Below are positions 47,468 through 58,559 of a stretch of DNA of 64,000 bases, piece by piece; within the stretch, counting starts at the first letter, position 1, and every line of letters starts with the position of its first letter. Source of the DNA: Crotalaria pallida (lineage: Eukaryota; Streptophyta; Magnoliopsida; Fabales; Fabaceae). The position numbers and the translations under genes were made by a program. The stretch covers positions 123,387,001-123,451,000 of the forward strand of contig CM075655.1 in assembly GCA_037953625.1 (NCBI GenBank). The letters are read 5' to 3'. The notes below the pieces were generated by a model, which was given only the letters and a program-made list of their open reading frames with translations, did no database searches and had not been told where the DNA came from.

Positions 47468-47653
47468 CGTGGGGTTGGTCAAGTAATAGCTCATTTGGTC
47501 CCTTAATTAACTGGTCTCGAGTTCAAGCCTTGGGTATGGAGCAACTTCCGTTAGGAGACCCCTACCACTTAGCGCGAGCTCAGTTGGGTCGGACCAGATG
47601 AATTGGATTCTGGGTAAACCAAATGCGGGTACCGGTTGGTGTTAAGAAAAAAA
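47468..47653 (+). mobile_element. tRNA-derived SINE, plus strand
   Basis: A box in ggttggtcaagtaatagctc, B box in ggtctcgagttcaagcc, a body shared with the minus-strand copy at 28911-29084 ('gggtatggagcaac', 'gagacccctaccacttag'), and a short A tail. GTATCAT occurs near both sides but not adjacent to the 5' end, so the TSD is doubtful. Confidence 0.75.
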
Positions 47654-49059
47654 TGAGTATCATAAAGGATAAAATTCACATTGATTAGTTTTGAAGTAAC
47701 AGGCCAAGGCAAATAATTAACTTAATTTTGCAACTTTAGTGAATGTTTGTACGTTTTGATTCAAATTAAAGCTTGCCTATCATTATAATCCCTTTAAATC
47801 AAAGGTGATAGTAACTGTAAAGTAAGATTCCCGTGAGGATTAATAAAGTGAACGGACAAGGGCACATGGTATCTAACCTTATTTTAAAGAGTGGGCACAG
47901 AAAACTATGATAGATTTTCCCTTGTAGTTTGTTTAGGCTTGGGTTTTGGGCGCCACTCATTGCCCTCATTATATGGCCGACATTTTTTTTTCCTCGGAGA
48001 AGTACTATATATGGATGATAGAGTATTTTTAATTTCGGTTTTTCAATCTCATTCATCACATGCATAAGTAATTATTTTTTAATTCATTTAAGTGTATTAA
48101 CTTCTAATAAATATATTATTTTTAAGGTTTCATTAACCTATGCACCTAGAACATAGAATAGAAAGACCCTTTTAATTTTTACTGTTACTGTTCATATATA
48201 TAAGACCCATTTGAGAGATTTCACATCCCTTAAATTGGTTAATTTAGTTAATGATATTGGGAACGAGAACATTTGAAATGTATTTTCAAAATTACCAATA
48301 TTAATATTATTGAAAATCTAAAAAATATTAAGTAAATAGGAAAACAAGACATACTAATATTCCCTTCGATCTCTAATATATAAGAAAAACAAGACAGACT
48401 AATATTGATTTCAAATATAAAATAAAGTTAACTAACTTTTTATTCCTAATACAGTTATTCCTAAAATGTTCATAAAAAGTAGTGATTTCATTTAATTTTT
48501 GTTTTATTCCCAATGCAACTTTTCTAAAGTAACTATATTTTTTACTTTATGAATTTGAGAAAATTAATTAAACTCAACCAACTTTTCTAACAAATGTGAT
48601 TTCGGTTACTTTTTCTTATAATAGAGACTGGATGAAATACTAATGTAAGAATGAGAGAAGATAAAAATAAGCTTAAATGAGAAAATATGATTAAATAAAT
48701 AATTTAAATTAAAAAATATAATTATATATACATTGAAATTATAAAAAGACAAAAATTACGTGTATAATAAAAAATAAATAAATTTAAATGAAAAAAAAAA
48801 CTAATATAAAGACACTTGTTAGTACAGCAGTATTTCCTTAATCTAAAGCTGCTTTTTTACACTTCATGAATGCGCTGATTGGATCATCATAGGCCAACCG
48901 TGTCCCAATAAAATTAGGAATTAGATCGCATTTTCCTGATATTTCTTCCGGTTATGTGTGTGTCTGGATTCTATTATTATTGCCAATTAATTTTAAAATA
49001 AAACGTTAACATGCTAAGTTAGAGTCCAACTTTTTCAGACGAGTTTTAATTTTTGGTTT
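47654..49059. other. AT-rich spacer with decayed MITEs
   Basis: Decayed Stowaway-like copies are visible at about 48185-48350 and 48360-48640 ('ataagacccatttgagagatt', 'tcccaatgcaacttttctaa'). The minus-strand frame at 47799-48065 has no recognisable content. Confidence 0.45.
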
Positions 49060-49574
49060 GGCTTAATTATGTCCTATGTTTCTGAAATTTGGGGTACTTT
49101 TGTCAGATACCCTTATTTTTTTTTTCAATATATGATTCCTCAAAGTTACTTCTGGGTTTATCATATACCCCTATTATCAATTTTGGCCAATTTTGCTGAT
49201 ATGTAACATCGGAATCCTGATCAGATGCAGAAGGTTAAACACCTGATGTCCCGTGGGTGAAGATCTTTTTTTTTAATTTAAAAAAACTAAAAAACTTAAT
49301 ATTTTTATATTTTTAGTTAAATAAAAAAAGAAAAAAAAGAATCGAAGAGAGATGTCGTCTTCGCCAATGTGACATCAGACGGCACTAGATTACCAACTTC
49401 CTGCGTTAGACTAGGATTCTGATGTTACATGTCATCGAAATTGGTCAGAATTGGTAAAAGGGATATATGATAAATCCAGAAGTAAGTTCGGGGAATCAGA
49501 CATTGAAAAAAAAAAGTACAAGAGTATCTGACAAAAGTACCTCAAACTTCAGGGACATGTGACATAATTAAGCC
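49060..49574. mobile_element. Mutator-like MITE, second family, perfect 9-bp TSD
   Basis: Ends GGCTTAATTATG and CATAATTAAGCC form inverted repeats that continue inward. Flanking direct repeats TTTTGGTTT at 49051-49059 and 49575-49583 are identical. Non-coding. It is related to 41924-42433 but distinct in sequence from 20433-20952. Confidence 0.9.
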
Positions 49575-49790
49575 TTTTGGTTTTTATCATTTTAAATTTT
49601 TTGCCTTAATAAAAAAAAAAAACACTTTTACTGTAAAATGCTTTTCGATTCTCGGATGTCGAAAAATAAAAAATTGCAATTTTGACACATTCTCATCCAA
49701 ATCATATTTTAACTCACTATTATCAATGCTAATTTTTATATTTTCTAATAAAAGTTAAATTTATTTTCTTATTCTTTTCGAACATTAATG

Positions 49791-50428
49791 CTTTGTTTGG
49801 TTGCACGAGAGAAAATGAGAAGAGAGAAAATGAGAAGAGAGAATTAGGGAAAAAAGAAGTAGGGAAGAGAGATTATAAGAAGAAAATGAGTAGAGTTTGT
49901 GGTTGTTTGGTATGAGAGAAAATGTGAAGAAATAGGGAAGAGTAAAAAGTTAAGTTTTCTTTCATTTCGTTTGGTTGGAGAAAAAAGTGGAAAGAGAGAA
50001 AATAATAAATTTGTCAAAAGACAATTACACCTTTATTTTACAAAATATATTTTTTTTTTCACATGTATGTATATTTAAAATAAAAAAAATTATTTCAATT
50101 AATTTTTGTTTAATAAAAATTTCTAGTCCAAATTAAAAAAACAATTTTTTTATTGAAATAAAAACGCTTTATTTTTTTAATAAAAAAAATTTAAAAATGT
50201 CAAATAAAGTGAATAAGTGAAGGACAGATGAGTAATTTTATGTGTCAATCTCAGTTTTTTCTTCATTCTCTCTTCTCTTGAGGAGAGAAAACTTTTTCTG
50301 ATGGGATCCACCACATTTTCTTTCCTCCCTCATTTTCTCTCTCAACCAAACAAAAAGAAAACATTGTTTTCTCTTTATTTTCTCTCTTCCCAAAATCCCT
50401 TCCCCAAAATCATCCCAACCAAACAAAG
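49791..50428. mobile_element. 'ctttgtttggttg' inverted-repeat element, about 640 bp
   Basis: Left ctttgtttggttg and right caaccaaacaaag are inverted repeats. Purine-rich gagagaaaatgagaag repeats lie on the left and pyrimidine-rich complements (cattttctctct) on the right, so the two ends could form a long stem. TSD not certain. Confidence 0.65.
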
Positions 50429-50597
50429 GTAAGTATCGGAGGAATCAGCTTATAAGTTTTTGAAAGTGCAACCAAATGAGGATCTATTTCTGTGACGCGC
50501 ATATGGTACCGAAAAACCAAGTTGCCTGGGACTCTCTAATGGTGTTGAACATCCCTTAAGACCAATGCATTATTGTATTGCCAGGAAATAGAATTTA

Positions 50598-50775
50598 TCA
50601 TTTTTCTTCAGATTTGCGTTGAATAGACACCCTATACACTCCTTCACCAAGTTTGCCATCATGGACAACATTGGCAATTAAATCATACTTAGATTGCAAT
50701 TTTCTCATTTTCCTTCGGTGTTGGCAAGGGAATGTCCTTCAACTCCAGAGTCCAGATATTCTTCACAAGAACTTC
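50598..50775 (-). pseudogene. SAD1/USP39-like gene fragment (tri-snRNP ubiquitin-protease-like)
   Basis: Minus-strand translation gives LELKDIPLPTPKENEK, then, after a one-base shift, SKYDLIANVVHDGKLGEG and YRVSIQRKSEEK. This is the conserved C-terminal segment of the SAD1/USP39 family of U4/U6.U5 tri-snRNP proteins. The fragment has a frameshift near 50696, a small insertion before LELKD, and loses homology after KSEE. No introns or flanking exons are visible. It is a non-functional remnant, perhaps carried by a transposon or derived from a partial duplication. Confidence 0.7.
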
Positions 50776-51365
50776 AGACTGAAACAATTATTGACTTGAG
50801 TTTAGATGCGGCTGGAGGAAAAAAGGTTGTTTTTTTTGTTATTATTGAAGCTGTGTAAACACCTGACAAGGAACTTATATGCAAATCTTTCCGAGACTGA
50901 AAGCTTGAAAAGTATAACAAAATAAATTTAACTTCCAACATTTTGTCTATTAAATTAATTGCTTGTTTTACTTTGGTTCCTTAATTATTTTGGTCTCAAA
51001 TTGATTTATTAAGTTTATTTTCGTTTGCATTGTTAATTCTATTATCAATGTTTCATTAATACTGTTAAAATATTTCCTTAGAATTCAATATGCTTAAAAA
51101 TAACCAAAATCGAAGTAACAACAAAATGTTGTCTCATATGTGATACAAAAATAAATTTCAAAAATTAAAGATGAAAAAAAAAATAGTAATTTTACATCAA
51201 ATATAGTCTTTCTTAATTATTTTTGTTTTACATTTTTTAAGACGTGTGTGTATATATACGTCGAAAAATAAGTTAGAGATACGGATTACATTTGCTAAAA
51301 GAGGAAAATGGCAAATTCTGATTTTCAGTAGCTGAACTATTATATACCACGTACTATATTATATT
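50776..51365. other. AT-rich spacer before the LTR retrotransposon
   Basis: No gene is seen. The last five bases (51361-51365, ATATT) are the left target-site duplication of the element. Confidence 0.5.
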
Positions 51366-51903
51366 TGTGGTGGACTCGGCCTAGCCGAGGTCCTCAGACC
51401 CCTTGCCTAAGGCCTCACGGCCCTATAAGAAGCCCTCTGTGTGCTGGGCCGAGCTCAAGGCTCAATGGCCGAACAGATACCAGATACGGGCCGACCTCAT
51501 ACTCCTACCCATGTCCGACTTCCCTGTCCGACACCTCCCAGAGTCCGACACCAAGGACAGGATGACGTGTCTCACCTTATCCACAAGGACAGCTCATCAC
51601 CTTATCCACAAGGACAGCTCATCCACTCATAGCTCAGTACAGGCTGACCCTACTTGGGCCTAAAGCAAGCCCATTAGGGCAACCAGCTCCCCCCTATAAG
51701 TAGCTTCGTACTACATGGGGCTCAGGTACGTCCTCTAACCCTAATTGCCACCTTCACACACCAGTGATTAGGGTTGCTTCTTGGCTTTCTCCCTTAGCCA
51801 TTTGAGGACTCCCACCAAACATCACACAGAAACCCTAGACAGAGGCTCCTCTGAAGGTCTTCTTCCCTTACCCTTAGGGAACCTCACCGTCTAGGACATC
51901 ACA
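51366..51903 (+). repeat. 5' LTR, 538 bp
   Basis: It differs from the 3' LTR by about ten substitutions, a 1-base C-run indel and a 17-bp repeat unit missing here. It contains a tandem segment (cttatccacaaggacagctc twice, about 51571-51622) and 'ccctataagtagc' (about 51693), a candidate TATA region. Confidence 0.95.
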
Positions 51904-51904
51904 T

Positions 51905-51918
51905 TGGCGCCGTCTGTG
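51905..51918 (+). other. Primer-binding site
   Basis: tggcgccgtctgtg starts one base after the LTR. Its first nine bases complement the 3' end of plant tRNA-Asp as I recall it (inference); this PBS type is common in plant gypsy elements. Confidence 0.7.
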
Positions 51919-51956
51919 GGGAAGATAAATTTCATCCCCATCCAGAAGATTCTACC

Positions 51957-54515
51957 ATGTCTGAGGAACAGCCAGTCCAGAGGAGAAGGAGGGGGCGTCC
52001 AAGAAGGGTGTCGTCAACTGAGGACCTGCGCCTGCACCTTGAAGCCAATAGGGCAGCGAGGTCCTCACCACCACCACCTCCACCTCCTCCCCCGACACCA
52101 CCCCCGTTTCCACCGCCACCTCCACCACCAGAATTCACCCATACCCACAGTGGACCTTACACCATCCACACTGGAGAAACTACAAATCCAACCAAGCATC
52201 ACGGCGGAGGTCGGCGCGTGCAGTTACGCTCTGAGCTCGGAGAAACCAACACTGAACAGCACCGCCACCGCGGCGAACGTGCCCACTCTGTCAGCACAAC
52301 ACACCGTTCCCAATCACGACAGTCTACGCTCTCTCGAAATGCAGAACTCTTATCCCTGATGAGACAGAAGATGAGAATTATGGAACAACAAGGTAAAGCT
52401 ATCGCAGATCTCCAACAAGTTGCTATGCAGCATTTGGCTGAACGAGCTGTTGTTCAAGCTCCGGCCCCAAATGAGTTTCCCCCACCACCACCTCTTCCAC
52501 CACAACCTCCGTTAACTCCACAAACCTTTGCAACACCACACACAACCGTCACACAACTTACACCACCCCCTGACCAGCAACAACCTGATTCAGATGATTC
52601 CCTCCCTAGGCATCCGTTTACACCAGCCGTCATGGCTTATGAACCACCACCTGGGTACCTCGGGCCCAGCAATATTCCCAGATACAATGGCCTCACAGAC
52701 CCTCAGGAGCATGTCCTTTCTTATGAGGGAGCTGTGAACTTTCATGGTGGAGGAGATCGGCTCAAGTGCTGAGCTTTCTCTATGACCCTCCAGGCCCCAG
52801 TCCTCCGATGGTACTCAACACTACCCAAGAATTCTGTCAACAACTGGGCAGAAATGAAGCGAGTCTTTCTTAACAGGTACACTGCTAGCTGTGTGCAACC
52901 CAGATCGGACCACACGTTAGCAACAGTGACACAAAAACCAGAAGAATCCTTACGTGCATACCTGCACAGGTTTCACAGCGAATCCAGCTCAGTCCCCAAT
53001 CTATCTCCCGAGGTGGCTGTCCTCCTCCTCACTCAAGGCCTGGCCGAGGGAGGATTTAAAGACTCTTTGATCGGGAAGCCGCCGAGAGATATGGCCGAGC
53101 TGAGGCAGAGATCTAATAAGTACATCAATCTTGAAGAATTCAACAAAGGACAGTCAAGTAGGATGGAAAACGCTCAAGCCGCCTCGCAGAATGCCCTGCC
53201 CCGAGGTCGTCCTCGCGGCAACAGGGATAAAAGAGGAGGAAGAGCAGAGCAAGGAGACCGAGGTCGCCCTCACGTCGGCTAGCAAGAGGACCGCCGACGT
53301 CCGTACATGACTAAGTATGATTCTTACACCCCCGTGACGGTCCCGAGGTCTCAAGTCTGGAGAGAGACCATGCAGACCGAACTCAGGAGTGTACCTCGGC
53401 CCCCTTTTCTCAGAAATCAAAACAATGTCAGGGACAAATCTAAATATTGCAACTTCCACGACGGGTACGGCCACCATACCGATCAGTGCACCTGGCTTCG
53501 GGATGTCATTGAGGATATGGTGAGAAGGGGCAAATTGCAGTAGTATGTGCGCGAAGCGGTGGAAAGACGGGGCCGAAGAAGGTCTCGCAGCCCAGACAAC
53601 GATAAAGGAAAAGCCAAAGCCGACCCGTCCCCTGAAAAGAAGGAAGAAGAACCACAGCGAGTAAACATGGTTGTGGTACAAGATCTAGACAAGTCACCGA
53701 AAAACTTATGAGTTGAAACTATCTCGGGAGGTTTCACCGGTGGCGGAGAAAAGAGGGCAGAGAGGAAAAGGTACGTCAACCAAGTTCTCGCTGTCCATCA
53801 CAAACCCGTTGGCAAGAAACCATCTAGGAACATCCCTATCATTTTTTCTGACCAAGACATGGAAGACGTCATCCCGGATCACAATGATCCGATGGTGATA
53901 ACGGCGTTGATTGGCAATTTCGAAGTCGCCCGAGTTTTCATAGACAAAGGAAGCTCGACCGACATTCTTTTTCTTCATACATTTCAAGCGCTGAAGCTGA
54001 GGTCAGCCGACCTCGTGCAGTTCGAAGGCAATCTCATCAGCTTCACGGGTGAGGCAATCCGCCCCCTGGGAGCTATTCACCTCCCGGTGACCTTAGGCAA
54101 CCAGCCTTCGGCCCGAACGGAGATCATCAAATTTTTAGTGGTTGACTCTGACTACCCATACAATGTAATACTGGGACGAACCTGCCTACAAGCTTTTGGG
54201 GTAGTGGTTTCAACAGTACATTTGGCAATGAAATTTGTCGGATCTGACGACAAGGTTGTTACGGTCAAAGCTGACCGGGTAAAAGTCCGACTCTGCTACA
54301 ATGCGAGCCTACGGGAGGTAAAAAAGGAGCAGAAAGAGTTCACTGATCCGACATTGTCCAAGGGAAGAGTTCTATTGGCCGAGGTTCTGTTCGAACGAGA
54401 TGTCCTTAGGTCCTTTCCTCATGAAGAATGGTTGGTAATCCCCCCCTTCCCCTCTGCCCCAAGCAAAGATGTTAACATGGATGCCAACCTTCCCCAAGAA
54501 ATCCAAGATATTTAA
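51957..54515 (+). pseudogene. Retrotransposon gag-protease frame with four in-frame stops
   Basis: One reading frame runs from ATG 51957 to TAA 54513-54515, interrupted at 52770 (TGA), 53280 (TAG), 53541 (TAG) and 53709 (TGA) with no frameshift. In order: a basic N-terminus (RRRRGRPRR); poly-Pro runs; the retrotransposon gag domain (about 52640-53140, with VLRWYSTLP and a long helical region); a basic RG-rich segment; a zinc-knuckle-like YCNFHDGYGHHTDQC (about 53445-53490); and an aspartic protease (about 53860-54250) with FIDKGSSTDIL and VILGRTCL. The catalytic D-x-G has Lys at x (codon 53946), where Thr, Ser, Gly or Asn would be usual. Not functional as a single polyprotein unless stops are read through. 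Confidence 0.85.
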
Positions 54516-55638
54516 AGGAAATCTTCTTTCTTTCCCAGTCCTCTCCAACCCCCCACAGGGGGAGAATTTTCTCATCTCTCCAACTGTGAATAACCCTGCC
54601 CTCCATTCGGTATCGCTCCGATTTGAGTGCCGAAGTAAACTCCCTGCCCATTTCTTAAGCCGAGCTTTTCAAATTCCCGAGCTCTGGTGTCTCAAGATGA
54701 AAAAGCTCCCACTTTGCAACATTGCTAACAATCTCCCCGGTCTCTCCTATCAGTTCACCTCGGGTGACCATCACAAGGCCGAAGAAAATCCAATACCGGT
54801 AGAAGAAATCCGAGAAGCTGCTCCTGTTCAGAGGGAGATAGCAAAGGAAGAGCTAGCCGACCAAGACAGCAAAACAGCGAAACCTGGGTTGTCCGAGCCT
54901 GATCACCTCGCGCCCCGAGGAGCAGACATCAGTCTTAACTACTGGAAAAGCGGGAAAGAGGCGTTCTGGAAACATACTCTGGGAAATTCCCGAAAGAACC
55001 GAGCTCAAGGATTCCCAAGACTTTACAACACTGAGAACCTGTTTCAAATAGGTTTACCTCAGATATCATCGGCAGTCATCAGCATCCTCATCTGAAAAAT
55101 TCAAATTCAAGCTCATTTTAAATTTTGCTTCCTTTAAATTCTGTTCATGTTTTTACATCCCCATTGTGAGATATTCAATTTTCCAAAAGGCAATGTACTC
55201 ATGTCTACAATTAATGAAAAGTACAAACTTTCTCATTACTCAAGTGCTACAGTTTTATATACGTACGTACTAGCTTCTCATTTAGCACTAGCCACCTAAA
55301 TGTTGCATGGCGCTATGCACAGCCAACGTCTTGTAAAGGAGATCGGCTCATATGCACAGTTTACATGGGACACTCGATAAAGAACAACTTGCTGTGAAAT
55401 GTTTCCACATAACTTCACTCAGCAACCTCTTTCACATCGGGGACGAGGACTCCCACCTCGGCTAAGGTGGGTGGATCCGAGATCCCAACCGTATGCACTT
55501 ATATACAGTACCTTTATTCAGAGGAAAACTTATAAGATTACTGCACTCACTGAGTCATCCGATTTTATCCGAGTTATTTATACTAGATTTTAAACACCAA
55601 TGTCCTGGGCACAAGTTTTTTAGGTCCGATCAGGTCTG
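54516..55638. other. Retrotransposon interior without recognisable domain
   Basis: A plus-strand frame at 54469-55095 (208 codons) overlaps the end of the protease frame but shows no reverse transcriptase, RNase H or integrase motif. The rest is AT-rich. This is where pol would begin in an autonomous element. Confidence 0.5.
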
Positions 55639-56150
55639 AATGCAACAAGTTGGTAAAGGACTTGTATTCTCAAAAGTAGTTTTACTTGGTTGTCTAAAAA
55701 ACAACAAGTATCAAACACGTATTTTTAAGCCAAGTTATCTAACTAATCGCAGTTCAGACCCCAGGTCTCAAAATGAATGAAGCATGCAACGAGTCAATAA
55801 AAACTCTCATTTATGCAAAGCTTGATTAGAGACGACCTCGGACACATTGTATATGCAACAAGTTAAAACAAAAACTTGCATAAAAGTTACAATATGCGAC
55901 AAGTCTCAAACACTTGCATCCTTTTATAAGTTTCCTGGGTTGCCACCTAAGTGAACGCAATTCGGATCCGAGGTCGAACGAATAAACATGCAACGAGTTG
56001 GTAAAGAAAAACTCGCGTTCGTGCAACAAGTTAAAGAAAAGGCTTGCATAAATTCGACCGCGGACATAGTACGTATGCAACAAGTTAGAATAAAAACTTG
56101 CATAAATATAACAACATGCAACAAGTTAAAACTAGAAAGAACTTGCATAA
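55639..56150. repeat. Cluster of hairpin-forming atgcaacaagtt / aacttgcat units
   Basis: About nine degenerate copies of atgcaacaagtt, most followed 5-15 bases later by aacttgcat, start near 55638, 55706, 55787, 55853, 55893, 55988, 56022, 56074 and 56116. Each complete unit can fold (CAAGTT with AACTTG, ATG with CAT, three-base bulge). The cluster lies just downstream of the antisense frame's stop. Confidence 0.75.
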
Positions 56151-56256
56151 AAATAAAATGTTGTACGCAATAAGAAAAGCAAAATACAATCCAACATTGT
56201 CAAACATGTTACAAAAAAGAACATAGACAAATCGCAAGCTGCCCAGCATAAGGGAC

Positions 56257-58559
56257 TTATGCTGCTTCATCTTCAACATCGGAAAGGACAACCGAGCTAG
56301 GGTCGAACTCTACATCTGTCTTCTCCACCAAAGGGTTGGGAAGGTTCTCCTCGGGCTGGTCTAGGTCAACCTCGACCCCATCCTTGTCATAATCGACCAT
56401 CTTCCCATCCTCCACCCCGAACCCGGCAGAGGCGCCGACATACCGAATTTGGAGCCCTTGGTTCAGGTGAAGAATTTGTTCTACTGCACTGGTAAAAATT
56501 TTGCTCGCCACCCTCTCAAGATTGAAGTCCGACTCAGATGCGGCTACCTTATATTTAAGAGCTTGAGCAGCCCTTCTCTTCAGCAAAGTCCTAACCTTCT
56601 CCACCTCAGCAAGGCCCTCCTGCCGACCAGCCTCCCTAGCATCCGCTCTCACTTGGGCCAAAGCTTCCTCATGATTTTTTAGAAGCTCCTCCGTCTGTTG
56701 GCGGTGCTTCCCTTCCAACTTGGCCAGTTTTTGCTCAGCAGCGTTTTTGCCACTCTTCAGCTCCTCTACCTCGGCAGCCATAGCAGACCGAGCTTTCTTC
56801 TTGGCCGGTGACACTCCATCAGCCACATCGTCAGCGACTTCGGCCAGCACAGTAAACATGGTTGTGGCCCTTTTCAGTTGACAGGCCATATCCTCAGCCT
56901 TCTTTTTCCACTCAGCTCCCGACATCTTGAGGATAACGTCTTTGACCGAAGTTTTGGTGAGGGTGGTCGGCGGCCTCGGTAGAGTATCAGCCTCCGAGGG
57001 CGGAGTACCTGCAACAAGGATTACCTCAGTGCTTGGACTCGGAGATTGAGGAGGAGGTGGGGCTATGATCACTGCAGGCGGAGTTGGGTGAAGAGGAGCG
57101 GAGTCAGTTGAGGTTGTCTCAGTGGAGGCTTCGGCAGCCACCGCTTCGTTGGAAGGGTTTTCGGGCCTCTTCCTCTTTCGTGCATCTAGCACAGCCTTTA
57201 CCACCTTGGGACGACATGTTTGACCAATGTTCTTCTGCAAACACAAAAGGATAAAGATAAATTAATAAGAAGGATGAAAGGAAATGTACAAGTATAAGAG
57301 CAAAAGTAACTACCAATTTTTGTCAAGACTTCGTTGTCAGGACACTGCATGACAACTCCAATGTCGAGCTGGAATTTCCGAGCTCGATACTCGGTCTGGA
57401 AATGGTGGGCTGTTACAGCCTCGTCGGCATCCAGGGTCACGCCCGACCACCTTTGCGGAGTGCTGATATGACGATTAAAGAACTCCGGGGTCCACTCCAA
57501 AGGGAACTTCGATCCCGTCTCGGACCGAAACCAAGGTAGCCCCGTTCCAACGTACTTGTATTTAGAAAATCTTGGTTTAAAATGTTTCCAAGATTCAGAG
57601 AACATGCCGAACAAACCACAGTGAGCTCGGGCCTTAGCCGACACCCAAAGATGACCAGTGACCTCGTCCTTATTGCTGAGGAACGGGTTGTACATCCACA
57701 AAAATAGCCGAACAGTGCATACCAAATTCCTGGCTCCGCAGTACTTTTGGAATGCTCGGAGAAACGACCAAGTATTGGGGTGAAGTTGGGAAGGAGCTAG
57801 TCCGAGCTCGTTTAAGACCCTCATTTCCAGATCGGTGAACGGGAGGGTCACGCCGAGATTGTGGATCAGGTTGGCATAAAAGAAGAAGGAATTATTATCA
57901 GTTCGGCTGCATATCCTGTCATTTGCCGAACAAGGGAGTACTTCGTAAGAGGTCCCGGTGGCGTCCCCTGGGCAAGGCAGCACGGCTCTCCTTACCTCGG
58001 CAAGCTGGTCCTCGGAACAAAGGCGGGACTGGACTCCTTTGGGCTCCACGTCGACCCACTCGTATTGGTCGGCATCGAAAGGCGCAGGATAAAGCTCATG
58101 TCGACTGATGCATTTCCTGGGTGGCATTGTACCTGTGGAAGAACAGGGGAGCTCGGTATTAGTCTTACGGGTTACAAAAAATAACCCCTCAGAGAACCCC
58201 CTCGAAGTTGTCCCGAGGGGCGAGCATCTCCCCTCTACCACAGGTACCCCCCGTTCATACATCCCCTCTTTCTCCATCCTCTCGAAGTCGGCACGCTCCC
58301 TACCGTCAACAAACTCGGCCCAGGCGTACTGCCGTATCCACTCCCTCTTCTCCCTCCAATCCCGAGGATAGATTACCTCAACGGGATCAATGTCCAAAAT
58401 TCGCCTCTCATATTTCTGCCTATATTCCCTTTGGCGACGGAGCGCCTCGTCCACCTCCGTGGAGGAACAGGACGAGGAGGAAGAGTCGTCCTCCTCCTCA
58501 CTACTGCTAGATGACAGGGAGACTACCCCAGCCCATTTTCTAAACCATTCCCTACTCAT
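56257..58559 (-). CDS. Antisense retrotransposon ORF (Transposase_28-like, coiled-coil C-terminus)
   Basis: It starts at ATG 58559 (the open frame upstream has no ATG). Part 1 runs to about 57330-57314: an acidic Ser-rich N-terminus, then a domain with FFYANLIHNLGVTLPF, LNELGLAPSQLHPNTWSFLR and LFLWMYNPF, which matches the 'putative gypsy type transposon' (Transposase_28) family. An intron-like gap ends in tttgcag, and part 2 is 57234-56257: a basic KRKRP stretch, a Pro-rich linker, a Glu/Lys/Ala coiled coil (about 56860-56560) and an acidic tail ending DVEDEAA. The best donor (ATTG|GTAGTT, 57314) puts part 2 out of frame; a weaker one (GAA|GTCTTG, 57330) keeps it. Function unknown; such antisense ORFs are known in Tat-type elements. 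Confidence 0.7.
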
